Translations under genes and position numbers: made by a program
Shown here: piece by piece, positions 6,200 through 14,021 of the stretch
How the letters are laid out: every line of letters begins with the position of its first letter
Numbering within the stretch: position 1 is the stretch's first letter
Assembly (NCBI GenBank): GCA_003645805.1
Contig: QNCL01000012.1
Coordinates: 1 to 16,837 of the forward strand
DNA length: 16,837 nucleotides
Direction of reading: 5' to 3'
DNA from: Candidatus Omnitrophota bacterium
GTDB lineage: Bacteria; Omnitrophota; 4484-213
The notes under the pieces: generated by a model
Seen by the model: only the letters and a program-made list of their open reading frames with translations
What the model was told of the DNA's origin: nothing
Database searches by the model: none

Positions 6200-6903
6200 T
6201 ATCTATCTCCGCAGGAAGATCCTCTTTTCAGCCCCACGGGCATAATATAAAGAGGCTCCTCCTCTATCCGTAGAATATTCTTCACTCTTTCATCATTAAA
6301 TGCTCCCACAGCGCAAGTAGCCAATCCCAGGCTCTCACACTCCAGATATATATTCTCACTGCTATGCCCTGCCTCCATATATACATAGCGTCTCCCTCTG
6401 CTTCCATATCGCGAGGTAGTGCGCTGGAAATTGGCAGCGATGATAATATCCACAGGTGCTTTGGCAATCATAGTTTGCCCCCAGGCTTCTCTGGCAAGTT
6501 CCTGACGAATATCTTCTCTAAGCAGAGGAATTAAAGAGTGCTGTTGGGGAGTGTAGCGATACAGTCCGCAAGCAAGGTCTTCTACCTTCCCTACCGCTAC
6601 ATAAAGCACGAGAGGATAAGTTGCCCCTGCAGAAGGCACGGTGCGGAAGCCTGCTTTACTGCTAATCCCTTGCCCTGCCCAAAGGATCTGGGATAGGTGA
6701 AAAAGAGTAAGGTGCTTATCCTCGAACTCTCTTCTTGACCGTCTATGATAGATTGCCTCTTCCACACTTATTTCTCCTCTTGTTTTGACCGAAGGTAAAC
6801 GGATTATATCTCCCTTCAGCATATCTGTAATGGTTAGCAGGACTAAAAACATCAAGGGAATAAAGAGCAACCTTCTACCCCCGCAGACCAAGCCTATTTG
6901 CAT
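6199..6903 (-). CDS. SagB-type nitroreductase-family oxidoreductase with N-terminal membrane anchor
   Basis: A 234-residue flavoprotein of the nitroreductase superfamily, SagB/ThcOx branch. Visible are HRRSRREFEDKHLTLFHLSQ (53-72, FMN phosphate contacts), VPSAGATYPLVLYV (89-102, the SagB mark), GLYRYTPQQHSL and the late EAGHSSENIYLECESLGLATCAVGAF segment. Residues 12-26 (LLFIPLMFLVLLTIT) form a hydrophobic segment, so the enzyme may be anchored or exported. SagB enzymes oxidise azolines in peptide toxins, but free-standing copies of unknown role are common in anaerobes, and no precursor peptide or cyclodehydratase gene is seen here. The ATG at 6903 has GAGG and AAAGGA upstream and lies 29 bp inside the end of the radical SAM gene. 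Confidence 0.88.
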   Translation of the reverse strand: MQIGLVCGGRRLLFIPLMFLVLLTITDMLKGDIIRLPSVKTRGEISVEEAIYHRRSRREFEDKHLTLFHLSQILWAGQGISSKAGFRTVPSAGATYPLVLYVAVGKVEDLACGLYRYTPQQHSLIPLLREDIRQELAREAWGQTMIAKAPVDIIIAANFQRTTSRYGSRGRRYVYMEAGHSSENIYLECESLGLATCAVGAFNDERVKNILRIEEEPLYIMPVGLKRGSSCGDR

Positions 6904-7768
6904 ATTCCTTTACCTCTATATACTCTTTATAAGTGGGAAGACGATTGATCTCGGGATAGTTTACTGCTCTAAAGCAAGGTCTGTATTGTGCCATTACATT
7001 TACATAACTATGCGGAGAGAGTTCTTGGGCAATAAAATCAAGAATAAGAAAGGAGTCGGAGGTATTCCCGGGAAGAACAAGATGACGAATTAACAAGCCG
7101 TATTGGGCTATTCCTCTCTCATTTATCCATAGCACTCCTTTTTGCCTATGCATCTCCTTCAGTGCCTGCTTGCAGATTTCCCAATAATCTCTTGCAGAAG
7201 AGTATCTCTCTCCTTTCTCAGGGGAAGCATACTTGGCATCGGGCATATAGATATCAAACACCCCTTCTATTTTTCGCAGAGTCTCCAGGTTATCATATCC
7301 TCCGCTATTGTAGACCAAAGGCAAACACAACCCTTGCTCTATGGCAAGAGGCAAAGCCTCTATTATTTGAGCAAGGACATGTGTGGGAGTAACAAAGTTT
7401 ATATTCTCACATCCAATCTTCTGGAGATAGAGCATCATCTTAGCCAAAACCTCAGGCTTAACCTCTTCCCCCTCTCCTAATTGGGAGATAGAATAGTTCT
7501 GGCAGTAAACACAGTGTAGATTGCAATAAGTGAAGAATATCGTCCCTGAACCCCCTTTGCCTACCAACGGTTGCTCTTCTCCAAAATGTGCTCCTATACT
7601 GGAAACCAGGGCATATCTTCCTGTTTGACAAAACCCCTTTTCACCCTCAAGCCTATTTACTCGGCAACGGCGAGGACAAAGTTCACACTGCTCTAATGCA
7701 CCTACCAGTTCATCTTTTAATGAATCCAATCTGCCCTCCTTATATAACTGGATATAGGAAGGGAACAT
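6875..7768 (-). CDS. pflX: PflX-type radical SAM protein
   Basis: A 297-residue radical SAM protein of the COG1313/PflX type. The 4Fe-4S binding CX3CX2C is CNLHCVYC (Cys82, 86, 89). Ahead of it is a second cysteine set, CELCPRRC with Cys28, 31, 35 and 47, typical of this group and possibly another cluster site. SAM-contact strands follow: GCENINFVTPTH, LPLVYNSGGY and FDIYMPDAKY; then the family's LLIRHLVLPGN. PflX proteins resemble pyruvate formate-lyase activating enzymes, but their substrates are not established. No glycyl-radical enzyme gene is in view. The ATG at 7768 has no clear ribosome site, and the 57-bp gap upstream contains no convincing promoter. The gene overlaps the nitroreductase by 29 bp. 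Confidence 0.92.
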   Translation of the reverse strand: MFPSYIQLYKEGRLDSLKDELVGALEQCELCPRRCRVNRLEGEKGFCQTGRYALVSSIGAHFGEEQPLVGKGGSGTIFFTYCNLHCVYCQNYSISQLGEGEEVKPEVLAKMMLYLQKIGCENINFVTPTHVLAQIIEALPLAIEQGLCLPLVYNSGGYDNLETLRKIEGVFDIYMPDAKYASPEKGERYSSARDYWEICKQALKEMHRQKGVLWINERGIAQYGLLIRHLVLPGNTSDSFLILDFIAQELSPHSYVNVMAQYRPCFRAVNYPEINRLPTYKEYIEVKEYANRLGLRG

Positions 7769-7825
7769 CTTAAGAGGTCAACATTTTGTGTTATCCTGAT
7801 TTTTCCAAACTTAACTTATCAATCC

Positions 7826-8671
7826 TTACCTTAAACCCTTAAGAAAGTTTTCTATTCCTTGCCTAAACTTCTCCCTTGAGGTAAGGAAGGCAGAGTTGTG
7901 CCCTCCTTCTAATCTTAAAAGATACTTAGGTGGAGGTGCAACTTGAAAAAGTCGTTCGGCAAACTCAAAGGGAATCATCTCGTCTTCACTGCTATGGATA
8001 ATAAGTTTAGGAGCCTTTATATTCTTTATCTTGGAGAGGGAATCAAATTTGCTCTTAAATAGAATAGAAGGAAGAAAAGGATAGATAACCTTTACCATCT
8101 CCCGCACACAGGTAAATGTCCCTTCTGTAATTACCCCTCCCACCTCTTGTTTATTAGCCAGGTCAATCACTACTGCTCCCCCTAAAGACTCTCCGTAAAG
8201 AAAAATATCTCTCGGATTTACACCTTTTTCTAAAATAAGATAATCATAGGCGGCTTTTGCATCTAAATATAGCCCTTGTTCGTCCGGTTCTCCCTCGCTC
8301 TTTCCATAACCTCGGTAGTCAAAGATAAACACATTTACTCCTAACCTATGGAATAAGGCTATCTTCTCCAAGCGATGACTTATATTCCCTGCGTTGCCGT
8401 GAGCAAATAGAAAGGTAATCTTAGCCTCATCCGCAGGAATAAACCAAGCATTTATCTTTAAACCATCGGAGGTCTTAAAAAATACCTCCTCAAAAGGGAG
8501 GCTTAAATAAGAAGGGTCTATTTCTATATCTTTTTCCGGAAAGTATATATTCCGCTTCTCAAAATCCCTTAGCATAATTAGAAGAAAGAATAGAGATAAA
8601 AGATAAAAAAGGGTTCTAAGAAATAATCTCGCTCTTCTTCTCCCAATAGAACACCTCTGTTGATTGAACAA
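7826..8671 (-). CDS. Membrane-anchored alpha/beta hydrolase (BEM46-like)
   Basis: A 281-residue serine hydrolase. After a basic N-terminus, residues about 16-34 (LFLRTLFYLLSLFFLLIML) form one membrane segment that would leave the catalytic domain outside the cytoplasm. The domain shows the oxyanion HGNAGN motif (91-96), DYRGYGKSEG (118-127), the nucleophile elbow GESLGG with Ser162, an acid in SSEDEMIP (Asp230) and His258 in GGHNSAF, so the triad is complete. The family is the BEM46/ABHD13-like group, with unknown natural substrate, probably an ester or thioester. The start is a TTG at 8671 with AAGGA overlapping the patatin stop, 6 bp after it. Pairing with the patatin gene suggests envelope lipid turnover, which is inference. 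Confidence 0.88.
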   Translation of the reverse strand: MFNQQRCSIGRRRARLFLRTLFYLLSLFFLLIMLRDFEKRNIYFPEKDIEIDPSYLSLPFEEVFFKTSDGLKINAWFIPADEAKITFLFAHGNAGNISHRLEKIALFHRLGVNVFIFDYRGYGKSEGEPDEQGLYLDAKAAYDYLILEKGVNPRDIFLYGESLGGAVVIDLANKQEVGGVITEGTFTCVREMVKVIYPFLPSILFKSKFDSLSKIKNIKAPKLIIHSSEDEMIPFEFAERLFQVAPPPKYLLRLEGGHNSAFLTSREKFRQGIENFLKGLR

Positions 8672-8677
8672 GCGTCC

Positions 8678-9592
8678 TTAACCTTTGGAGAAAAGTCTAA
8701 CCAACCACCCCTTTTTTCTTCTCAGAAGAACTTTTATCTCTTCTACCCGCCTCCTTGTCTCCTCCTCACCTGCCTTTATGCATCTCCTGGCTTGAGAGAA
8801 GTGTGCCCAACCTATCTCCTTAAGTGGAGGTTCTATTACTATATCCGCTGATGTTAATTGGATGTCGTTTAACACCTTAGCCCGAATATCGGAGATCTGG
8901 TATAGAATCTCCATCCCTTTAGAAAAATCTCTTCTTTTAAGTCCCGGATGCAGATTAACAGCAATTACTATATCCGCACCTTCTCTCCTTAACACCTTCA
9001 CTGGAACCGATTCCAGCACCCCTCCATCTGTCAACACTCTTCCTTTTATCTCTATAGGAGGAAATACAGCGGGAATGGCAGCGCTAGCCAGTATAGCCTT
9101 ATCCAATCTTCCTTCATGCACCACTATTTCTTCTCCTGTATTCAGATCAGTGCACACAGCATAAAAAGGAATTTTGGTTTCCTTAAACTCCTTCTCATCC
9201 ACCCAACCCTTGATTGCCTCTTCTATTAAGGAGGAGTCAATAATAAACCCTTGTAATCGTTGTTTGCCTAAAGCGTATATCTCGCGCACAAAAGCACTGA
9301 GTTTTTTGTAAACGCTATCCTTCTTTCTAAAAAACTCTCCATAGGAAACACCCTCTATCTTGCTTATATCTATCTTGTCTAAAGCCTCAAGGAGGGCGGA
9401 GGTTAAAGATTTAATATCAGGATTTAAGGCATAACCTCCTCCTATAATCGCTCCCATACTCACTCCCGCAATCAAATCTATTCTTATCCCTTCTTCCTCC
9501 AGAACCTTCAACACTCCCAGATGGCTCAATCCTCTCACTCCCCCTCCTCCCAAAGCCAAACCTACTCGCAATCTGGATGGCAAAAATCTCAT
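8678..9592 (-). CDS. Patatin-like phospholipase (RssA-type)
   Basis: A 304-residue lipid acyl hydrolase with the Ser-Asp dyad of patatins. The oxyanion loop GGGGVRG is at 15-21, the nucleophile motif GVSMG contains Ser45, and the catalytic Asp189 is in the DGG motif of LTDGGVLESVPV. Middle segments FYAVCTDLNTGEE and ASAAIPAVFPPIEIKG are standard for the bacterial RssA/YlbK group. No signal peptide is seen, so it is probably cytoplasmic or membrane-associated. The ATG shares the sequence ATGA with the TGA stop of murB (4-bp overlap), so translation is coupled to the cell-wall genes. The substrate is not known. Confidence 0.93.
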   Translation of the reverse strand: MRFLPSRLRVGLALGGGGVRGLSHLGVLKVLEEEGIRIDLIAGVSMGAIIGGGYALNPDIKSLTSALLEALDKIDISKIEGVSYGEFFRKKDSVYKKLSAFVREIYALGKQRLQGFIIDSSLIEEAIKGWVDEKEFKETKIPFYAVCTDLNTGEEIVVHEGRLDKAILASAAIPAVFPPIEIKGRVLTDGGVLESVPVKVLRREGADIVIAVNLHPGLKRRDFSKGMEILYQISDIRAKVLNDIQLTSADIVIEPPLKEIGWAHFSQARRCIKAGEEETRRRVEEIKVLLRRKKGWLVRLFSKG

Positions 9593-10476
9593 CCTAAAAC
9601 CTCTATCTCCAGGTCTAAAAACAGGTTAAATCTATTCTTTACCTCTCTCTGGATTAACTGAATAAGGGCTAAAACATCCTTTGCCTTTGCTTTTTTTTGA
9701 GGGTTGATAATAAAATTGCTATGCTTTGAAGAAACCTCTGCTCCTCCTATTCTTTTTCCTTTTAAGCCACATTGTTCAATCAACCAACCCGCTGGTTTTC
9801 CCTCTATCGGATTCTTAAATATACAACCTGCGGAGGGAAGATGTATCTCCTGTGTTCTCTTGCGATAAGCAATACACTCCTCTATCCTCCTCTCTATCTC
9901 TTTCTTTTTCTTCCTCCTGAGTATAAATCCTACTTCTAAAATTACTCCTTTCCATCCATCCTCTATGTGACTAAGATAACCTAAATCTCCTTTTTCATCC
10001 ATAACCCTTACATACTCTACCTTCCTTCTTATCTCTTCTGGCTGGGGATAGGTAGTATTTAGGTTGGTCTTTATCGCTCCTCCCACAGTTGCACAAACCC
10101 CAGCAGTAAATTCTAATCCGCTCAGATTATGTTCTTTGCTCACCCTTAACACCTCTGACAGACTTGCTCCTGCTCCTGCATACAGTTTTTCTCCCTCTAC
10201 TCTAATACTACTAAATGGAGAAGAAGTCAATCTAATCGTTACTCCTCTTATTCCTTCATCCTTTATCAGGAGATTAGTTCCTTTTCCTATTATAAACACA
10301 GAGATCCCTTCTTGAAAGCAAAATCTGATTATCTTTTGCAGAGAAGGAAGGTCTTTAGGCTCCATAAACGCCTCTACCGGTCCTCCTATACCAAAACTTG
10401 TATATCTGTGCAGAGGTTCATCAAATGCTACTTTCCCCTCTATTGCGGATAAAAAATCCTTCTGTCGGGAAGTCAT
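9589..10476 (-). CDS. murB: UDP-N-acetylenolpyruvoylglucosamine reductase MurB, divergent
   Basis: A 295-residue FAD protein that should reduce enolpyruvyl-UDP-GlcNAc to UDP-MurNAc with NADPH. Seen: YTSFGIGGP (25-33), FAD-binding IGKGTNLLIKDEGIRGV (63-79), LSGLEFTAGV, PSAGCIFKNP (214-223), IGGAEVSSKHSNFIIN and C-terminal LEIEVLG with the expected catalytic Glu290. Unusual: the proton-donor Ser is Cys218, the IPGxVGGAxxMNAGA loop reads VCATVGGAIKTNLNT, and about 11 residues holding the conserved YRxS motif of MurB are missing between VMDEKGD and GVILEV. The frame is intact and the gene is embedded between murC and a patatin gene with ATGA overlaps on both sides. GGAGG lies just upstream of the ATG. 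Confidence 0.9.
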   Translation of the reverse strand: MTSRQKDFLSAIEGKVAFDEPLHRYTSFGIGGPVEAFMEPKDLPSLQKIIRFCFQEGISVFIIGKGTNLLIKDEGIRGVTIRLTSSPFSSIRVEGEKLYAGAGASLSEVLRVSKEHNLSGLEFTAGVCATVGGAIKTNLNTTYPQPEEIRRKVEYVRVMDEKGDLGYLSHIEDGWKGVILEVGFILRRKKKKEIERRIEECIAYRKRTQEIHLPSAGCIFKNPIEGKPAGWLIEQCGLKGKRIGGAEVSSKHSNFIINPQKKAKAKDVLALIQLIQREVKNRFNLFLDLEIEVLG

Positions 10477-11831
10477 CCAACCTCCATTCTTACCAACTCC
10501 CTACTGATCTCTCCTATATCTCCTGCCCCTAAAACCAATACAACATCTCCCTCCCGAACAGTCTTTCTCAAATACTCTACAATCTGATTCTTGGGAAGCA
10601 ATATTGCTGGAACCTGATCTTGCTCTTTTATTGCCTCCAGAATCATCTTGCTACTTACTCCCTTGATTGGCTTTTCGTTTGCGGGATAGATGTCCGTAAG
10701 GATTACCAAATCAGAGTTATTAAAACATTCTCCGAACTTCCTGAAGAGAAACTTTGTGCGAGTATAACGATGAGGTTGGAATATACTGATTATCCTTCTT
10801 TTCTTAAAGGAAAGATAGGTGGAGATTACTGCGGAGAGTTCTGTGGGATGATGAGCGTAGTCCTCTATCACCATAATCCCCTCTCTCCTTTTCACCTCTC
10901 CCCGCCGTGCCACACCCCGGTATTCTTCCAAACCTCTCTTAAGGGTAGCGAAGTCCACCCCTAACTCCAAACAAGGGGCAATACCTGCCAAGCAGTTAAG
11001 CACATTATGTCTTCCTAAAAGGGGTATGCTTATCCTGCCCAGTTTCTTTCTCTTAAATATGCACTCAAACTGCGTTGTTTCTCCTTTCTCTTCTATCTGA
11101 GAAGCAAATAAATCACAATCCTCAGAGAGACCAAAAGATACCTTCTGGCAAGACCTTAAACCTGAGATAATCCTTTCTATATTCTCATCCTGGGCATTAT
11201 AGAAGATAATCCTTTTTACTCTCTGAAGGAACTGGGTGAAGACAGAGAGTATCTTTTCTTTATCTCCGTAAAAGTCCAGGTGTTCAGAGTCAATGTTGGT
11301 AATTACTGCATAGGTAGGAAGAAAATGGAGAAACGAACCATCACTTTCATCTGCTTCGGCAATAAAATAATCTCCTTTTCCTAAATAAGCATTCCCGTTA
11401 AGATCAAAAGACTCTCCTCCTAAAGCAACTGTAGGTTTCCAACCTGCCTTAATCAGAATGGTAGCAAGTATATTAGCAGTGGTGGTCTTTCCGTGCATTC
11501 CAGAGACTATAATACTCTGCTTCTCTCGAGAAAGGGCGGATAGAAGTTCTGCCCGATGCAAAAGGGTAATCTTTTTTCTTCGGGCTAATTGCATTTCCGG
11601 GTTATCTGCAGGAATAGCCGAGGAAAAAACGACTATCTGAGGGTTGCCTAAATATCGCTGATGGTGGCCCAAAAATACCTTTGCCCCTTCCCTTTTTACA
11701 CGCTGAGCATAACTGCTCATCTGCAAGTCTGAACCAGTGATCTGTTTACCCGCACGCAAGAGGAGAAGAGCAAGGGCACTCATCCCTGCTCCTCCAATTC
11801 CTATGAAGTGAAACCTCTCTTCCTTCAACAT
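10473..11831 (-). CDS. murC: UDP-N-acetylmuramate--L-alanine ligase MurC
   Basis: A 452-residue cytoplasmic Mur ligase that adds L-Ala to UDP-MurNAc using ATP. The N-terminal UDP-binding domain has FIGIGGAGMSALA (9-21). The ATP loop is GMHGKTTT at 111-118 (Met where Thr is most common). Next come EADESDGSFLHF, TNIDSEHLDFYG, LLGRHNVLNCLAGIA, then the C-terminal domain with MVIEDYAHHPTEL and FQPHRYTRT. All are MurC hallmarks and distinguish it from MurD/E/F. Length is normal. The ATG at 11831 is 23 bp after the murG stop with a GAGG-rich leader, and the stop overlaps the murB ATG by 4 bp. Confidence 0.97.
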   Translation of the reverse strand: MLKEERFHFIGIGGAGMSALALLLLRAGKQITGSDLQMSSYAQRVKREGAKVFLGHHQRYLGNPQIVVFSSAIPADNPEMQLARRKKITLLHRAELLSALSREKQSIIVSGMHGKTTTANILATILIKAGWKPTVALGGESFDLNGNAYLGKGDYFIAEADESDGSFLHFLPTYAVITNIDSEHLDFYGDKEKILSVFTQFLQRVKRIIFYNAQDENIERIISGLRSCQKVSFGLSEDCDLFASQIEEKGETTQFECIFKRKKLGRISIPLLGRHNVLNCLAGIAPCLELGVDFATLKRGLEEYRGVARRGEVKRREGIMVIEDYAHHPTELSAVISTYLSFKKRRIISIFQPHRYTRTKFLFRKFGECFNNSDLVILTDIYPANEKPIKGVSSKMILEAIKEQDQVPAILLPKNQIVEYLRKTVREGDVVLVLGAGDIGEISRELVRMEVG

Positions 11832-11854
11832 CCCTCTTTCATCCTCGCTTTTGT

Positions 11855-12916
11855 TTAATCCTTTCTTATTAAACCTATCACCTGTTCCCCTAACCGTCTA
11901 TCCGCTCCCTGTACATAAAGCCTTTTTAAGTTCTCTCTCATCCTCTCCCTTTCCCTCTTATCCTCTTTCAGGTATAGAATAGTTTTCTTTAACTCCTCCG
12001 GAGTTATTCTATCCTCCTCTATCATTAAACAAGCACCTTGTTTAAAAAGGAAATTGGCATTTGCTCGCTGATGATAGGAGGCATAGGGGTAAGGGATTAA
12101 GATGGCTGGCTTCTTTGAGGCAATTATCTCGGCAATAGTGGTTGCTCCTGCCCGAGAGATAAGCAAATCTGCTGAGGAATATAGGTTTCCTATATGAGAA
12201 AAAAAAGAGAAAACAGAATGCTTCACTCTCAGGTTCTTATACTCCTCACTTACCCATATATAATCTTTTTCCCCGGAAAGATGAATTACCTCTATCTCCT
12301 TCTTTTCTTTTTCGGACATCAGCCTAAATGCACTTAGGGAAAGGGTGTTTATGCTATGCGCTCCTTGACTCCCGCCCATTATTAGAATAGTAAATCCCTG
12401 CTTTTCTCTCTCCCCTTTCTCAAATACTTCTTTGCGTAAAGGATTACCTGTAAACACTACTTTTTGAGAAGGAAAAAATTTTTTAGTCTCGGCAAAACTT
12501 ATGGCTATTCTATCTACAAAGTTGGATAAAAAGCGATTTGCTTTCCCGGGAAAAACATTTTGCTCATGGATGAGAGTAGGAATTCCTCTAAAATGCGCCA
12601 GAAGAAGAGGAGAAATACTATTACCTCCTCCCATCCCCACTACCACCGCAGGTTTATACCTTCTCAAAACCCTCTCTGCTTTTCTAAAGGAGGCAAGGAA
12701 TTTTATTAAAGAAAGAAAAGGATTTTTTGAAAGAAAGAAAAAGAGGGGAAAAACCTCATACTCATAATCTCGCTCTTTGATTATCTTTTTATCTATATCT
12801 TTGGAGGAGATTGTTAGAATTACCTGCTTCCCTCTCTTTCTTAAATCATCTGCTAAACTTATTGCCGGAAAAAGATGTCCTCCACTGCCTCCACTAACAA
12901 TAAGAATCCTATGCAT
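11855..12916 (-). CDS. murG: UDP-GlcNAc--lipid I GlcNAc transferase MurG
   Basis: A 353-residue GT28 enzyme at the inner face of the membrane that turns lipid I into lipid II. The frame opens at a TTG (12940), but the ATG at 12916 begins MHRILIVSGGSGGHLFPA, the canonical MurG start with its first glycine loop, so that start is chosen. Further motifs: VVVGMGGGNSISPLLLA, TLIHEQNVFPGKANR, VFTGNPLRKEV, the second glycine loop ILIMGGSQGAHSIN and the donor-binding LLISRAGATTIAEI followed by YHQRANAN. A hydrophobic patch (FFFLSKNPFLSLIKFL) fits membrane contact. The gene overlaps the ftsW stop by 8 bp. Confidence 0.97.
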   Translation of the reverse strand: MHRILIVSGGSGGHLFPAISLADDLRKRGKQVILTISSKDIDKKIIKERDYEYEVFPLFFFLSKNPFLSLIKFLASFRKAERVLRRYKPAVVVGMGGGNSISPLLLAHFRGIPTLIHEQNVFPGKANRFLSNFVDRIAISFAETKKFFPSQKVVFTGNPLRKEVFEKGEREKQGFTILIMGGSQGAHSINTLSLSAFRLMSEKEKKEIEVIHLSGEKDYIWVSEEYKNLRVKHSVFSFFSHIGNLYSSADLLISRAGATTIAEIIASKKPAILIPYPYASYHQRANANFLFKQGACLMIEEDRITPEELKKTILYLKEDKRERERMRENLKRLYVQGADRRLGEQVIGLIRKD

Positions 12917-14021
12917 CAACTCTGTCAAAACTATTGGCAATATTTAACAAAATTCCCACAGCAAACATATCTACAACCAGAGCCGAACCTCCATAACTGA
13001 TAAAAGGTAGGGGCAAACCTTTGGTGGGAAGCAAGCCACTAACTACGCCTATATTTACTATTGCTCCCAGAGTAATTAGCACACTAATACCCAAAGCCAG
13101 CAGATGCCCCCCTAAATCTCTGGCTTTGAAGGCTATCCTCATCCCGCTAATCAATAGCAGGATATACAGAAAAATCACAATACTTCCTCCCAGAAATCCT
13201 AATTCCTCTCCAATAATAGAGAAGATAAAGTCTGTATGGCAACCTGGAAGATAGAATAACTTTTGCTTGCCTGCTCCTAAACCCACTCCCAGAAGCCCTC
13301 CATTCTTGAAAGCAATAAAAGATTGAAGAATCTGCCAACCTGCTCCTTGAGGGTCCTTAAAGGGATTAAGGAAGGAGATAATTCGTTTTATCCAGTAAGG
13401 ACGAAGGAGGATCAAATAAGGAGATAGAGCAAGAAAAAGTAAACATAGAGAACAGAGATGCAGGAATCTTGCTCCTGCAGAGAAGGCAAGAAAGAAAAAG
13501 AGAACAAAGAACAGGATACTTGTGCCTAAATCTGGTTGAAGAAAGACTATCATTGCAAAGGAAAGGGTGATAAGAAAAGGAGGAACAAATCCTCGCCAGA
13601 GGTTTTTTATTTCTGTTTGATGCCTTTGAAAAAAACTGCTTAAATACAAAACCAAAGAAAGTTTGGCTAACTCTGAAGGTTGAAAGGAGAAGTTTTTGAG
13701 AAATCCATAAGGAAAAAGGAAAATCCATCTCTTCGCTCCTCCGGCAGGATGAGAAAAAGGAGGAATAAAGGTAAGAAGCAAGAGAAAGAAAGAGAGGAGA
13801 ATAATCTTTTTACTATGTCGCTGGAGAAGATGGTAATCGGTATTCAAGGCAATGGTCATGGCTATAAACCCTATAACCAAAAAGAGTAATTCGCGAGAGA
13901 GAAAAAAAGAACTTCTGCCAAAATACTTCCACGCATAAAGCCCACTACTACTGTAGACCATTATCACACCAATAAAGATGAGTGCAGATACAGAGATAAG
14001 AAGGCTATGCTTTGGTTGCAT
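12909..14021 (-). CDS. ftsW: SEDS peptidoglycan glycosyltransferase FtsW
   Basis: A 370-residue polytopic membrane protein of the SEDS family, with about nine to ten hydrophobic segments. It polymerises lipid II at the septum together with a class B PBP. Family marks are GGAKRWIF (93-100), FQPSELAKL (113-121), FLQPDLGTS (160-168), NPFKDPQGAGWQ (219-230), GGLLGVGLGAGKQK and CHTDFIFSIIGEELG, where Asp264 matches the catalytic aspartate position of RodA/FtsW. Near the C-terminus LPLPFISYGGSALV is the usual last motif. Adjacent murG and murC favour FtsW over RodA or SpoVE. The ATG at 14021 lies 17 bp inside the macro-Nudix gene with no obvious ribosome site, so re-initiation is likely. Confidence 0.95.
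   Translation of the reverse strand: MQPKHSLLISVSALIFIGVIMVYSSSGLYAWKYFGRSSFFLSRELLFLVIGFIAMTIALNTDYHLLQRHSKKIILLSFFLLLLTFIPPFSHPAGGAKRWIFLFPYGFLKNFSFQPSELAKLSLVLYLSSFFQRHQTEIKNLWRGFVPPFLITLSFAMIVFLQPDLGTSILFFVLFFFLAFSAGARFLHLCSLCLLFLALSPYLILLRPYWIKRIISFLNPFKDPQGAGWQILQSFIAFKNGGLLGVGLGAGKQKLFYLPGCHTDFIFSIIGEELGFLGGSIVIFLYILLLISGMRIAFKARDLGGHLLALGISVLITLGAIVNIGVVSGLLPTKGLPLPFISYGGSALVVDMFAVGILLNIANSFDRVDA

Noticed and set aside
6199..7768. Azoline-peptide (RiPP) biosynthetic cluster
   Set aside because: Only a SagB-type domain is present. There is no YcaO cyclodehydratase, no precursor peptide and no exporter in the window.
9589..10476. murB as a pseudogene
   Set aside because: The frame is uninterrupted, start and stop overlap its neighbours by 4 bp, and most FAD-binding motifs are kept, so decay is unlikely despite the missing motif.
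10620..10964. Plus-strand frame of 114 codons inside murC
   Set aside because: It is fully antisense to conserved MurC motifs and its composition is that of a shadow frame.
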